Numbered from the stretch's first letter, positions 45,704-58,139 are shown. The stretch is 64,000 bases of DNA from Meandrina meandrites (GCA_963693305.1 OY855913.1:16700984-16764983); one strand, 5' to 3'. Numbers and translations: made by a program. Notes: generated by a model from the letters alone, not told the origin.

Positions 45704-46960
45704 GGTCTCGATGGCGGTTGCTGGTTTTGGCGGAAAATATTTTCGGCTAGTGGACGGCAAATGTTCATCCTTTGGGCTTAATAAAGACCATTCTCCTATT
45801 CTTTGATGATATGATTGCCTTCCTTAAATTCCCCGTATTGCGACTTCGTTTGCATAGAAGCTTGAAGCTCGACTCTTTGTTAACGGTTGATGTCCTAACA
45901 TTTCTTTTGACGAGTAAAATTAAGCCAGTCTGACACTCAGCGCTTTATCCAAATGGGTCCCATTAGCACAAATTTGCGTCACAAAACTACACTAAATGTG
46001 TCATGCATGGTGTAGTGTACATAAAAACGACTACGCTTGTTACACCTTCTGCAGTTCACAAAGCAACACCATGGAATTTCCAAAAAAAAAAACAAACCGC
46101 GAGAAAAAATTTATTCAGGTGGCCTGAACTGTGTTTGGTAGCATCTAGACTACTACACGCATTGCTACGTTGAAAAATTGAAGACAGTCAGTTCAATGAA
46201 GACAATGAAAGAGATACTCTTGAAAACTATAGCCTGAACCACTGCCAAATTAGCTACATTTATACTTAATCATGGCAACGTTTCAAGCAGTTATTGGTGC
46301 AAACAATTGTAGAAGCCGTCAAATGGGGCTGATAAGAAACCTGTTGACACTCATCACGCAACAGCGCATATATTTTTCACGGAGTTTTTTGAATTACCTC
46401 TGCTAGATTTCTGTTGTTGGAAGAATATTTACCTTAGCTAAGAAATAGCAAGACAGTTCAGTAGGTAGATATGTTGTCGATGTTTAGTGAAAAACAACGG
46501 AAAGTTAGAAACATTTTGACAACCTTGTGATGCGAGATATATTGTTGGCCTGATATTCGGATTCTTGTCTCAGTGATCTGGAGTGACTTAAAACCACATA
46601 CTAAGCCACGGTTTGAAGATTCCTGCAACCTGTTGGAAAATTCTCTACAGGATATCCAATCATGGGAGGCACGGGAAAACATTACTAGTTAGGAGATGGA
46701 TCCGGCAGTGCATGGCAATATAGCCATGTGCAGTGTATAATACCACCAGGGCCAAACCACAGAAAAGATAGAGATTACTGCACCAATTCTGTTGAATTCT
46801 TGCGTACCCGAATTGTCAGAATTTAACCTTTTAATTTTAACTTTCAATGGACTCCATCCATGCTCAAAATTGAAATAGGTGGCTCGCAGAGACCTTTGTG
46901 GCTCCAACAGTCTGCAAACTGAGTGGCTCAATGACCACTTGTAGGCAACGATTTAAAAGA
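45704..46960. other. Intergenic, no gene recognised
   Basis: Short frames without motifs. No repeat boundary seen. Confidence 0.4.
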
Positions 46961-46999
46961 TTGGCGTTTCGCGAGAGAATCTTTCTCGCGAAACGCCAA
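46961..46999. repeat. Hairpin with TTGGCGTTTCGCGAGAG arms
   Basis: TTGGCGTTTCGCGAGAG and its near-perfect complement CTCGCGAAACGCCAA are separated by a few bases. Likely a small mobile-element relic. Confidence 0.7.
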
Positions 47000-47392
47000 A
47001 CCGGCCGGGAGCGATGAGAGGCGGCTGTATTTGCAGGCTAGCACTAAACACACCGTAATAAATTGAACACTACAATCATTATGCAGAAACGATACCAATT
47101 GTTCCATGTTCGAACCAACTGATTCAGGACGACGCTCCAAGCTGCACAAATCATTTGTTCCCATTTCTAAGATAACAATTCTTGGTTGCAAAGCTTTAAT
47201 GTTAGGGACATCATAAGAAAAAAGTTTTGAAACGGTTCTACGCCATTGTCGAGATAAGAAATGTGCGGTTTGGCAACATTCATGTCACTATTTAGACGTT
47301 CTATCGTCTCTCTCCTGTGCCAGAAAGAGCTTAAGACGCCGCACGAACGAGTGCCCGAGAATAAGAACATTGACTCTGACACTAGCCGATTT
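46985..47392 (-). pseudogene. SGNH/GDSL-like hydrolase fragment, probably from a retroelement
   Basis: Reading the minus strand, the first block VNVLILGHSFVRRLKLFL (47380-47310) is followed by a stop. A second frame then gives RRTVSKLFSYDVPNIK and PRIVILEMGTNDLCSLERRP, continuing ESVGSNMEQLVSFLHNDC. The GHSFVRR and ILEMGTNDL blocks are the characteristic Ser-region and Gly/Asn-region of SGNH-type domains that occur as fusions in some invertebrate retroelements. Frames are broken, so it is inactive. Confidence 0.6.
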
Positions 47393-47399
47393 TTCCTCG

Positions 47400-49080
47400 G
47401 CCGTCTTCATTTGTCGGCTTAGTGTGCGGTGAATTCAGGCAAGTCTACGACAAGATCGAGCCTTGTCAGGCAACCTCTAGCAGTGCTACATCTCAAAATG
47501 TCTTGCCGGGCCTTGTCGGCTAGTGTGCGATGGACCAAGACATTTTGTCGGGGCTCGGTCCCGTCCTAACCAATGAGAAAGCGTTGTTGTAGTCATATGA
47601 GCAAGCATAACTTTTCACGAGATCGCTGTCGATCAGGAGCAGGACAAAAAATCGACTACAGTCTACGGCAAGCAGATGGCCCGACAAATTTTGACCCGAT
47701 TTGGAGTGTCCCCGTTAAAAAGTCTAAAAAATCTCCTGCTCTATGACGAAAAATCGGTTTATGTGCGGCGGTCGAAAGTGTTAAAATACACTTATTAGCG
47801 TTTTTTTTTTATTTCAAGCAGTAGATGCAGGCAAAGAAAGCAGCCATGTCAAGGATACAGTTCTTGACATGATATGATGACTGTCCTGGTGTTCTCGAAT
47901 TGGACTTCTCAGCCAAAGAAAAAATATACACCCAGATTGCATCAATTTTTAAGGAGTTTAATTTATATAGGACATGGAATCTTATGGGCAGAAATTGTCC
48001 GTACGTAATGCGTGTTCCTTTCGCTACCAAATGCAGGACACGTAGTTTCCAGTATGTCATCAGTGCATATGGAAAACCATAAAAGTCAATATCTGCTCAT
48101 TTTTGCGATAAAAGTTCTTTAATTTAATCGTTAATATTCAAACACTTTTTAATGAAAAGCATCGTGCAGATGCCACCAGCTGCAGTTTTTAATTAATTTT
48201 ACAATATTAAATCCTTTGGCATTTCCAAACTTCTCTGCCAAAGAAAGGGCCAATAAAAAATTGCCTATGGAATCTTTCCACAAGTGTTGTGCCCGGGCAA
48301 ACTTTGTACGAGCTTACATTGTTCCAGTTGCGCGCCATAATGTTTCCGCGTTATGGAACAGGGCAGGTGGAAAGAGGAGGCAAAAGTACAAACAAAATAT
48401 TGATTCACGGCTGGCAACCAAAGTGAGAATAACAATATGGCAGCTTTGTTGATGGAAAAACTGAACAAGAGAAGTTAAATGGAGATATTTTGTTAACCAC
48501 CACTGAATGAGCTTGAATGGAACATGGTGTCACGTGCAATCCAAACATTTACGTAGTGAACCACGTTATGGCCCGCTTGAACAAGCATTCCGATGCTCAA
48601 CAATGAATGCCTTTTTGTAACCAGCTATTAAAATTAAACGAGCTCCGAGCGATAAAATCTTCGCCAGTTAGCCTGTGTTAACCAGACAGTCCATACTTGA
48701 AATACCAATTTGCCCTGTCGGTTTCAGTCCCTGAGTGTTGATTAGTCTGCCGAGTGCCCGCGAGACGTCTCGTTAACAGTCCACAAGTCAGCTCTGGATA
48801 CATGAAGACAATGTCCTCTTGTTGATTATCAGTTTCTTTGTTTTCCTCACCTGTCTGCTTGACATTTCATTAATAATTAAAGAAGAAATTAAATTTTGAC
48901 CACTCTTGGGAACAAGAGAGTTTATAAGGATTTTTCCCAAATTTGACAAAAGTAAGTGTTAGATTTACTTTCAAACGCATTTTGCTATTGAATGGTACAC
49001 TAAGAACGAAGGCGGATTGAAATAAAAAGCTCAAGACTTTTAGTACGTGTAAGTGTTTTGAACGCGTTGTAGTTTCTTTA
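47400..49080. other. Intergenic upstream of the aquaporin gene
   Basis: No gene recognised. At 47390-47760 a weak inverted pair (AGCCGATTTTTCCTCG and CGAAAAATCGGTTT) surrounds a TTGTCGGCTAGTGTGCG-rich stretch that may be an old MITE. The right part probably includes the aquaporin promoter and an unidentified 5' exon. Confidence 0.4.
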
Positions 49081-49238
49081 CTGCAATTAGTGCTTCATTT
49101 CCATTACAAAAGGAAAAGCGGAAAAATAATCAGCAAAACATAGAATATGCCAAGACCTCTGAAGCGTTGCCAGATAATCAAACGGAGCGCATTGAGCTGG
49201 AACCGTGTCAAAGGACGGAACAGTCAACACGAGAAGAA

Positions 49239-52200
49239 ATGATGCTGATGTCGGAACTGAAAAGTCTTCATTTCTGGGCAAGCGCCCTGGTGGAGTTTCT
49301 CGCAACTTTCTTTTTCATCTTCTTGACGACTGGCACCACCATTACGTGGAATGAGCTCCATCCACCGTCCACGGAACTGATATCGCTGTCATTCGGGTTT
49401 AGCATTGCAACCCTGGCGATGTGCAGTTTGCATCTTAGTGGCGGACACATCAACCCCGCTGTTAGCATTGCCATGATGGCGATAAGGAAAGTGACTGTTC
49501 TCCGAGGGATAACTTACGTTATCTTTCAACTGGCCGGAGGTAAGGGTTCTGTAAAAGACGTTATTATTACATTATGAATAATATTGTAATGTAAACAAAC
49601 TTAAACTCTAGCTTTTTTACTCATTGATATGGTGGATAGGAGGGATCGATGATGGACTAAAACAGATTCCACAGATAAAAAGGAATGTCTGTAAATGTGA
49701 GAAGGAGTTTTCATTTCGGACACCGCGTCTGAAGAATTTGTAGCGAGCGGGTCTCTTGTCATGCCAACGATCTTAATATACGCACAGCTGAATTACCCTA
49801 AAAAAAATGGGGTGTGTAAATTCGCTTTTCCAACCAAAAACTGATTGTATCAAAAACTACTCACCCAAAACCAGCTTACTCGAAAACTCTCTCACCTAAT
49901 AGAAATATTGTATACTTCTAACCTTCCAATGATTACAGACCGAATGAAAAAGAACTTTTACGGTCGACCCTTCTTGATTAACAGCGAAGGAACGTAAAAA
50001 AGCATGAAATTATGAAATAAAATATTTCCAATAGTCGTAGTTGGAATAAAGCAAAATGACCAAACGTGAGTTGGTCATGGTTCTGTTCGGGATGAACTTT
50101 CTAAATAGGTCACGTAATAACTTATGGTTGCGTAGTTAAATCGTCTGTAAAACCGCCGTATTTTTGTTTAATTCTATCGGTTGAGTGAAAATTTGCTACA
50201 TTAGGGCGGAGATTTCGAGTTTTTTGTAGTCTTCGCTTTCAAAGGAGTGGTGATAAAGTGAAAATCAACACACTGCATTTTAAAAAAAATAGCATGGCAG
50301 GTATTTGGCTGGGCCAACACTTGTAATAAATTTTAAAAATACTTCGAATGTTTTCAGCTAAGAAAGCTTTCTTTCTACACATGACTTAACATTCATCTTG
50401 AAAGGATCTTCGAGAGCCGTTGTCTCTCAAACTCAAGCTCATGCAAATTGTTGGTGTTTTCTTCACTTAACTAACTGAAGCCCCCTAAAATAATAATTAA
50501 CAGGTGTGAAACACAATACAATGTTGAGTGGAAAGTTTATCCAATTTTGGGTTTGAACTTTTTGACTATGCTTCGAAAACAAAGATGGGGTTTACTGCCG
50601 CCAATTTGATTGTCGTTCATTGTTTACCAGCAATAGCACCTCTGTCAACTGACGTCTTTAGCAACAATTTTGTCAAGGGCCTGAAGAGCACGTACGGAAT
50701 AAAAATTGCAAATGGCCTTTCATGAAAAGCTAAGGGTTTTTTTTGCGTTAGTTGCAAGCTTAATCAAGAGAAACGAATAACGTGTCCTTTTAGTCCTGAA
50801 AACAGATCACGTTTTAGCCTTGAAATGTTATTTGTACACAAACAATTATCACCCACAAACGTTTTTTTATTTTAAGCTATTATTTTTAGAAACTACATGT
50901 TCGAATTTGGCAACTATTTGACACCAGTATGCAAAGAGGGGTCGGGTTAAATCTTAATTCTCATAAAGGAAAAATCAATCGGTTCATGAATAGATCTTAT
51001 CAATTGTTATTGCTAAATTTATTCCGTTAATTAAAATTAAGTTCAAGTGGAAACCTATTGTAAGTTATCAGCTCAGGCCAACAGCTCATTTATCATTTCA
51101 AGTCGATAATGTCTAGCAATGCATCGATACCTTAATGCCTTGATGAAGTACCAAAATCTCCTTATTGATTGGAAGTTAAAGAATTTACAGAAAGAATTTT
51201 CTAGCAGTTAATTAGGAGAAGGAAACAGATCGTCGTGTTTGTGTCGAATTATATTGGATAGCCAGAAGGCAAGAATTGGTTCATAATTTTGCCAAGCCGT
51301 TATGTTACAGATGGCGGATGCATGTTCAAGTTTTTGCGCGCAATGTTGCATAAGAAGAAACCGCTTCTACTTCTGCAAGATTACGCACGACAATTTCTTG
51401 GGGTGGACACACAGTGCAATTTAGATATTGCGTGCAATGCTGTGTCCGGGCCTTATAAGGTCTTGTAAGTCTCTGAGTATAATTTTCTGTGTTTGTTTTC
51501 ATCAACTTATCAATCAATGTGTTTTGTGTGGGCTTCTCCGACTAAGAAGTCCCACACACTGCCATCGTCAAGCTTTTCTTATGTAAACATTCTTTGTAAA
51601 TTCCTATGTAACGGTCCCTAACATTCTAGGCGGGCCAAAGATATCATGGAGTTCCGGTTCCACTGTTCAGTGGCCTTGGTATGAAATATTGTGCGATGCT
51701 TGAATACCTCTGGTCTCACGAACCGCGAGATTGCTTATCCCTAAGTCAAAGTTTTCCCGTAGCCAAACGCCCCACCCTAATCCGTGATTACCTAATGTTT
51801 ATACGATTCGTGTATAAAAAAGATACTATTATTTTAATTTGTTATATTTTATCCTTTGACTCACGAATTATCGAGTGTAATATAGGTTAGGTTAGATCTA
51901 GAAACAATTTTCTAAGAGCTTCCGATGATCAGAAAATACGCATGCAATCTTCACTTAAGCGTTTGCACGCATTTCGTACCATTTATTAATGCGGTAATGA
52001 TATACATAAGACATGCATCAAAGTAGCCGCTGTCCAATAATAACCAAAGTCGTTCTCTTCTTCGCAAGGCATCGCAGGCTCGGCAGTATTGAAGTACATC
52101 ACACCGGACGAGAAGCGCGGATCACTGGGTGCCACTGTCCCAGGCCCCGGCGTGACTGCAGGACAAGCGGTTGGTATTGAGATATTGCTGACATTCCTTC

Positions 52201-54145
52201 TGGTCTTCACTGTGTGCGCAAGTACAGATTCCAAGAGAATGCACTATGGATACGAGGTCCCACTGTCGATTGGCCTTTGCGTGGCCGTATGCCATTTTAT
52301 TGGGGTAAGTGACCGTTAGGCTTTAAAATTATCCAGCAAATGAATGAAATGAAACTGATGTCGTATTGAATATAATTATATATATGAATATATTCATTAC
52401 GTCATCCACATTCGTATTCTCGGTGTTGGACTGGAACTAGCTTGCAATTGAGGCTAAAGCGCATTCTCGTTCCCATAGCCCTTTTCGCTTCTCTTAGCCG
52501 GCGGGGCCTTGGCACGAGAAACGAAGCGCTCTGGGGACACAGGATTTCCAGTCCTAGATTCTAGGACTTCCGGTCTTCATGTATGCAGTCGTGATGTTTC
52601 TAAAGACTCTGTGTGACAGTCATGGCGGTTTTTATTTCCGCTCAAGATTTCTTTGTTTCAAACAGCCAATCAAAAAAATTCGAATTAATTCAAAAACCCT
52701 ATGTCCCCAGAGCCCTTCGTTTCTCGTGCCAAGGTCCCAGTCGGCTAAGAGAAGCGAAAAGGGCTATGGGGACGAGAATGGCTAAAGCGGGGAATTTTTT
52801 CAAATGCAAATCAAATGAAGCTCTTTGTAATGCTATTCGCTTGCATTAGCCTTCATTGCACGCTAGTTCCTGTCCAATACCGAGAATACGAATATGGTAT
52901 ACTGCGGGCCTATGATTAAGAGATCTCTGTACGCACTGCGGGCCTATGGTACTAGATAATAGCGCGGGTCTATGCTGCCAGATTCTGGTTTGGCACGGTG
53001 AATTCACTTTCATTCAGCCGCCTATATACAGGTTTGACGTGTGGCGTGCTGTGACGCGCGAGAAATTCCACCTTTATTGCATAAACAAATATATATAACG
53101 TTTTGTTATACCTTTAGATTGGTTTCACAGGATGTGGCATAAATCCTGCACGCTCATTTGGTCCAGCGGTCATCATGAATAAAGAGGAGATCTGGGAAGA
53201 TCACTGGGTACGTAATACGGTCTGACACATTGCTATTTGCATATTTCATAATTATTATTATTCAACCATGAAGCTGTTTTTCGAGCCACAAACATATTTG
53301 GAGAGGTAGATATCTTCCACAGTTACTTGTCCAAAATGTGATGAGTTAGTATTTCGTGAATACTTGCAAGCTACCGCACAAAGTGGATCTCTGTTGCGAG
53401 ATTAAAAAGTTTACAAAATAGAATCATCGTTTCCTGTATCACACGCACCACATGGACGTACTATTCGGAAGCTCTTCCTTCAATGTAAAACTAGGGTTTC
53501 ATTCACTCACTTCAAAGTAAGAATCACCTCAACTGACTTCAAGTTTGACTCTGAGACTGAGAGTGAAAGGGTTAACGGGGAGCGGAAAGTCGAACAAAGA
53601 TTTGATAGAATGGCTTTAACCAGTGACCAATGGTAAGCGCTGCAAGAGGCTAGTCACGCAAGCCAAATCACTTTGCAGACAATTTTCTTGGACTCATCAC
53701 GCGAGCTTAACCAAGGAAAAATAAACAAATACTGTACTGACTTTTTATTCTAAATAAACTTAATTTAATTATAGTAGACTCTCAGGATGTTGTTATAGAA
53801 ATTTGCCAATCAGGTTGGTTTTCCCATTGTTTTCCATTCCCTGAGAAAACGCCGCGTCTTGCTTTTGTTACACTTGAAAAGGAAAATTATTCTTGATTTT
53901 CTACCTGATAATGCAAGCAATGGTAGGTTTCTGTAACCACGCAGTGTCAATATGCTCATAGACAAGGAGAGCATGTAGTTTATTCTAAATGCCTTTGTAT
54001 CTTTCAGGTGTACTGGGCCGGACCCATTGGGGGCGGACTGGTTGCAGCTCTCATGTACCAGTTGCTGTTCCGAGCCCGAAAAGAGACGGGCCCGAATGCT
54101 AACTCTGTTAACGAGTTGGATGTTTACAACGATTCAAAGCTGTGA
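49239..54145 (+). CDS. Aquaporin, orthodox water-channel type (4 exons)
   Basis: The exons are 49239-49539, 52069-52304, 53118-53207 and 54008-54145, with GT-AG introns in phases 1, 0 and 0. The product is 254 residues and forms a six-helix membrane channel for water. Both NPA boxes are present: [10 protein letters not shown] in exon 1 (Asn72) and [12 protein letters not shown] in exon 3 (Asn188). The selectivity filter, placed by spacing to NPA, is Phe52, His176, Cys185 and Arg191, the F-H-C-R set of water-selective aquaporins. The last exon begins [19 protein letters not shown] (helix 6) and ends NDSKL, then TGA. The frame stays open upstream of the chosen ATG to about 49090, so a 5' exon may add an N-terminus (length is slightly short for the family). 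Exon 2 has a second acceptor 9 bases downstream in the same phase. Two related first exons lie downstream at 58140 and 60799. Confidence 0.9.
52410..52893. mobile_element. Nested inverted-repeat elements in aquaporin intron 2
   Basis: Outer arms: ATTCGTATTCTCGGTGTTGG at 52410 and the imperfect complement ending at 52893 (CCAATACCGAGAATACGAAT), about 50 bp each. Inside sits a second inverted pair: TTCTCGTTCCCATAGCCC at about 52464, and its complement GGGCTATGGGGACGAGAA near 52762, again with CTTAGCC/GGCTAAG and GGCACGAGAAACGAAG arms. This looks like one MITE that landed in another. No coding capacity. Confidence 0.75.
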
Positions 54146-54199
54146 GCTGTTGAGGCATTACTGCAGCAGAAGTCTCGCGAACTAGATTATTTAGTTATT

Positions 54200-55836
54200 T
54201 AGTTGTGATGTTCAATTAATCTAGTTTTTGTCCTTGCATAGCTAGAGAAGGCTTTACTAAGCATAACTGCCAAGGTTTGAGCTGAAAAGTAGTTAGTTCT
54301 TAAAATTGCGCTTCGTTTTTGTATGGTAATAGGTCGTAATAGTTAATGTTGCTGCACCGGAGTACCGGTGTGTCGTTAAGAGGGGCTGCCTGTATTCAAG
54401 AATGCGCTTCCCATATTAGTTTTAGGGAGCTTTCTTGAATGAAAATCAAATCAAATCAAACTTAACAAATGAATGAAAAATCAAATGGAGATAATCAGCT
54501 CTTATTTGAAATAGCCTTGTTAAAACTAACAAGCAAATTGGTTGCCTCTAAACCTTGATCAAGGGCTCTTGTGAGCCAGCTTGTGGTTGAATTGGATTAA
54601 GCCATTAATGGATAAATTAATGGTGCAAAAGGAATGGAGTGAGTGATCGGGTGAATTTGACGTCGACTGCTAAACCTTATGGAATGACTAAGTCATCATT
54701 ACGAGCTAACAAAAAATTCGGCAAATGACTTTGATTAACTTATTAAAACTCTTTAAAATTACCGCAGATAACCGTAATACTAACAAATTATTTGGGGTCC
54801 TGAAAGGATCCATACATTTCGATAAGTACTACTTCAGGCATTTAATTTTAGATGCAAGGACGATATCCTCTTTGTGATCAATCTTTCTATTCTCCTAACC
54901 TGCATCACTGAGTTTTGTATCGATACCTCTATCCAACTTTGTTTGGACTCAGTCCTTCACTCATTTTAGAAAGTTCCTCCGTCATGTACTGTATGCAAAT
55001 GTTTCATTTTAAACAACGTATCCAATAACATTTTAAGATTGCATAACACATTATATGTAATATTTATGTACTTCTTTATACGTGAAAGAATATGTACTCT
55101 GTTTGTTAACAGGAAAACAGTTAAACTTGTTTATAATTGATTACTGAGTCAGTAAAATAAATTTTCAGTTCTTGAACGAAATAAGCATTATTGAGTCATA
55201 AACTGATGACAGGTGGGGTTGAAAGCTGTGGCTGAAAGAAATCTCCCAATCGTGACCATCCTTTCTCATATTCTATCTACTGTACCTCTTTCGTCTTTTT
55301 TTTTTACCTTAGTTAATTGTTATTACAATTAAGGGTTTTTTTTATTTTACGCGACGATAAATGATTAAATTATATTATTAAATTATTAATTAAGTGGTGT
55401 ACATCTTAAAGAAATTAAACATTTGGATGTCTTTGAAATTTTAAAATAAGGTTAACATTGCAACTGCACAATGAACGACAAAAAACTGAGCATTGTTCCC
55501 GACGAATTAATAAGTTGCAAAATTATGTATATCGCACTAACTGCAACACAATTTTTCTGGACTGGCGTAAGAAATTTGTGTGACGAAAAGATGCCTTATT
55601 GCGAGCTTGGGCAACCTGTGGAACAACATGACATCCGCTGTTTATTTTCTTTTTCTCAGAGAGAAATATAGAGTTGTCGGCCCTGGGGGTCGCCCATGCG
55701 TACGTATGGCCTCATAACCCCTGGTGAGAGGCAGGAATGTCAGTCCGAACGCTACTTGGTCATCTAAGCCACTTAAAACTCTAATAACATTTCCTATTTC
55801 TGGCACGTTTGGTGCTAAACCCAGGTTATCGTTCAT
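54200..55836. other. Intergenic between aquaporin gene and duplication
   Basis: No gene recognised. AATAAA at about 55157 and AT-rich sequence may include the aquaporin 3' UTR end. Confidence 0.4.
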
Positions 55837-55987
55837 ACTGTTCATTCGAGGACCGGGAGCTGTTACTAAAGCGATTAGGGGAAAGATATTTTTTCGGCTA
55901 CATTCCAGAGGCGGTACCCGGTTCTTGGATGTGGAAGTTGCACGCCTTGTGTAAATATTGGTATTCTATACATAAGTCAAAACTTAA

Positions 55988-56619
55988 GACGGAATCCACC
56001 AGGAAGTCGAGTAATATTTATTTAAGTTGGACAAAAATCGAGTACCAGAATAATTTAAATCGTATTGCGTTATTTTCTACCCTAAATAAAAGGTAAAGAT
56101 GTAAGTAATTATCATTGATAACACCATCCTCGGAAACCCAGGGCTTCAAAGGGGACGGGAAGGGAAGGGAAGGGAAGCCCTGGGTTTCCGAGGATGTGAT
56201 AACACCAACAACAATTTCTTATCAGAGTCTTAGAAAATGAATTTCAAAGTTCACCAGCTATAGGGAAATTCTCACGTGCAGCCATTTTGTAAAATCGTCT
56301 TTAAGCGATTCAGTGGAATTCAGTGGAATTTCAAAATTTGTTTTCGGTGTTTGGTGTTGTTAGAAAAGATTTCTTTTGATACGATATTTGAAGCAGTAAA
56401 TAATTTTGGTACAACAATTTCTTATAAGAGCCTGAGAAAATGAAATTTAATGTTCACAAGCTATAGGCAAAAGCTCGCGTCTTTTAAGCGATTTAGTGGA
56501 ATTCAGCGGAACTTTGATAAGATATTTGAAGCAGTAACACAAAAGCTTGCAATAAGGTGTAAATAATTTTGGTACATAATTTTGTCCAACAACTACTCGA
56601 AGTCATGGTGGATTCCGTC
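55988..56619. mobile_element. TTAA-flanked element (piggyBac-like target)
   Basis: 632 bp with inverted ends GACGGAATCCACCA, flanked by TTAA (55984-55987, 56620-56623). Copy 2 of the duplication (near 60347) has a single TTAA at the same place, a clean empty site. TTAA duplication is diagnostic of piggyBac transposition. No transposase ORF is seen. Internal near-repeats (GATTCAGTGGAATTCAG-type; GAAAATGAAATTTAATG-type) suggest partial internal duplication. Confidence 0.9.
56127..56196. mobile_element. 70-bp hairpin insert nested in the TTAA element
   Basis: TCCTCGGAAACCCAGGGCTTC and its complement flank a (GGGAA)n-like purine core. The insert is bordered by 11-bp direct repeats TGATAACACCA (56116-56126, 56197-56207). 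The long direct repeat suggests a Mutator-like or similar target duplication, but the element is too small to classify. Confidence 0.7.
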
Positions 56620-56922
56620 TTAAACTCATAGAACTGCTCTCGCGCGCTTCAAATCGGCAAAAAAACTGCATAAAAACAAACTTAAACATTGCGAAAATGT
56701 TTCTAATTCATTTTATTACAAGTGGACAGCAGTAAAAGCCGATTTTAGGAAGTTTAAATATTTACAATAGCGATTAGCGAAAAAATTTGAATAATTAAAT
56801 GGGGCGTGCTGTGACCTCACAAACATAGGGTGGTAAGCCTGTGGTATAAACGGGCGAAAAAAAAATTCGGCGAAGAAAAGTCAAGGAGCCCTTCTTCCAC
56901 CAGCTACCAGGAGGCTTGGATA

Positions 56923-57973
56923 AAGAGGGTCGCTAAATGACAAACAATACTGCAAGGCTGATCGTACTACATAAAAAGTAAACTTTGTGAGACACCAACA
57001 CGACTAGAACCGATATAGCAGGATTGCAACCGTGGACAGCTGTTTCGTTCTTATTGTAACTCATCAGCACGGTGTAGCAAATCTAAATGAAGCCAGCGAA
57101 AGAGCCAACGCAAATGGATTGCCCAATAACCCGTACACTATATCAAGTTCCGTACTTTGAACTCACTTGTCCCCCGAATCACGCACTGCCACATCACGTG
57201 TTTCGGGGGACAAGAAGACCAAAGTGTCACGATGTCTCACAAAGCGAATTGTCCTAAAACTTCCTAAATGTGGATGGCACGGCCATTCCAAACATTTAAA
57301 CGCATGGACACAACCATGCTGAATAAAAACGCAGCGTATCGGATCAGCGTAAAAATGATAAAAAAATATCATTTTTACCCTGATTAGATCCCTTGTTGGA
57401 TCCTACATTAGCAGCATTTTCGTTTGCGGTCCCTTTCTTTAAGTTGTGCTTTTACGTATGTTTGGATCGTAGATCTTTTTAGATCCGATATGCTGCGTTT
57501 TTATTCAGCATGGTTGTGTCCATGCGCTTAAATGTTCGGAATGGCCGTGCCATCCACATTTAGGAAGTTTTAGGACAATTCGCTTTGTGAGACATCATCT
57601 TGACACTTTGGTCTTCTTGTCCCCCGAAACACGTGATGTGGCAGTGCGTGATTCGGGGGACAAGTGAGTTCAAAGTACGGAACTTGATATAGTGTACGGG
57701 TTATTGGGCAATCCATTTGCGTTGGCTCTTTCGCTGGCTTCATTTAGATTTGCTACACCGTGCTGATGAGTTACAATAAGAACGAAACAGCTGTCCACGG
57801 TTGCAATCCTGCTATATCGGTTCTAGTCGTGTTGGTGTCTCACAAAGTTTACTTTTTATGTAGTACGATCAGCCTTGCAGTATTGTTTGTCATTTATCAT
57901 TTTTACGCTGATCAGATCCCTTGTTGGATCCTACATTAGCAGCATTTTCGTTTGCGGTCCCTTTCTTTAAGTT
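56923..57973. mobile_element. Foldback element with 0.41-kb arms
   Basis: Arms 56934-57345 and 57482-57896 are nearly perfect complements. They surround a short centre, and a 78-bp part of that centre (57368-57445) is repeated directly at the right end (57896-57973). The insertion is bordered by 11-bp direct repeats AGGCTTGGATA (56912-56922, 57974-57984), and the paralogous site near 60637 has one copy with no insert. Long arms and 9-11 bp duplications suit a Mutator-type foldback, by inference. Confidence 0.88.
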
Positions 57974-58139
57974 AGGCTTGGATACCAAGTCAAGCGTGGT
58001 TTCCAGGCTCCTTCGCTAATCCCCGGCATGATTATGTAATAAATGTCTGGGCGAAAGAACAGAAAAAGCAAACACTGTCAGCAATTTCTACCGACAGCAG
58101 GTCTCGTTTCAGCTCACGTGAAACATCAATGATGCCAAT

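Noticed and set aside
47390..47770. Possible MITE with CCGATTTTTC ends
   Set aside because: Inverted ends match only about 12 of 16 bases and no target duplication was found.
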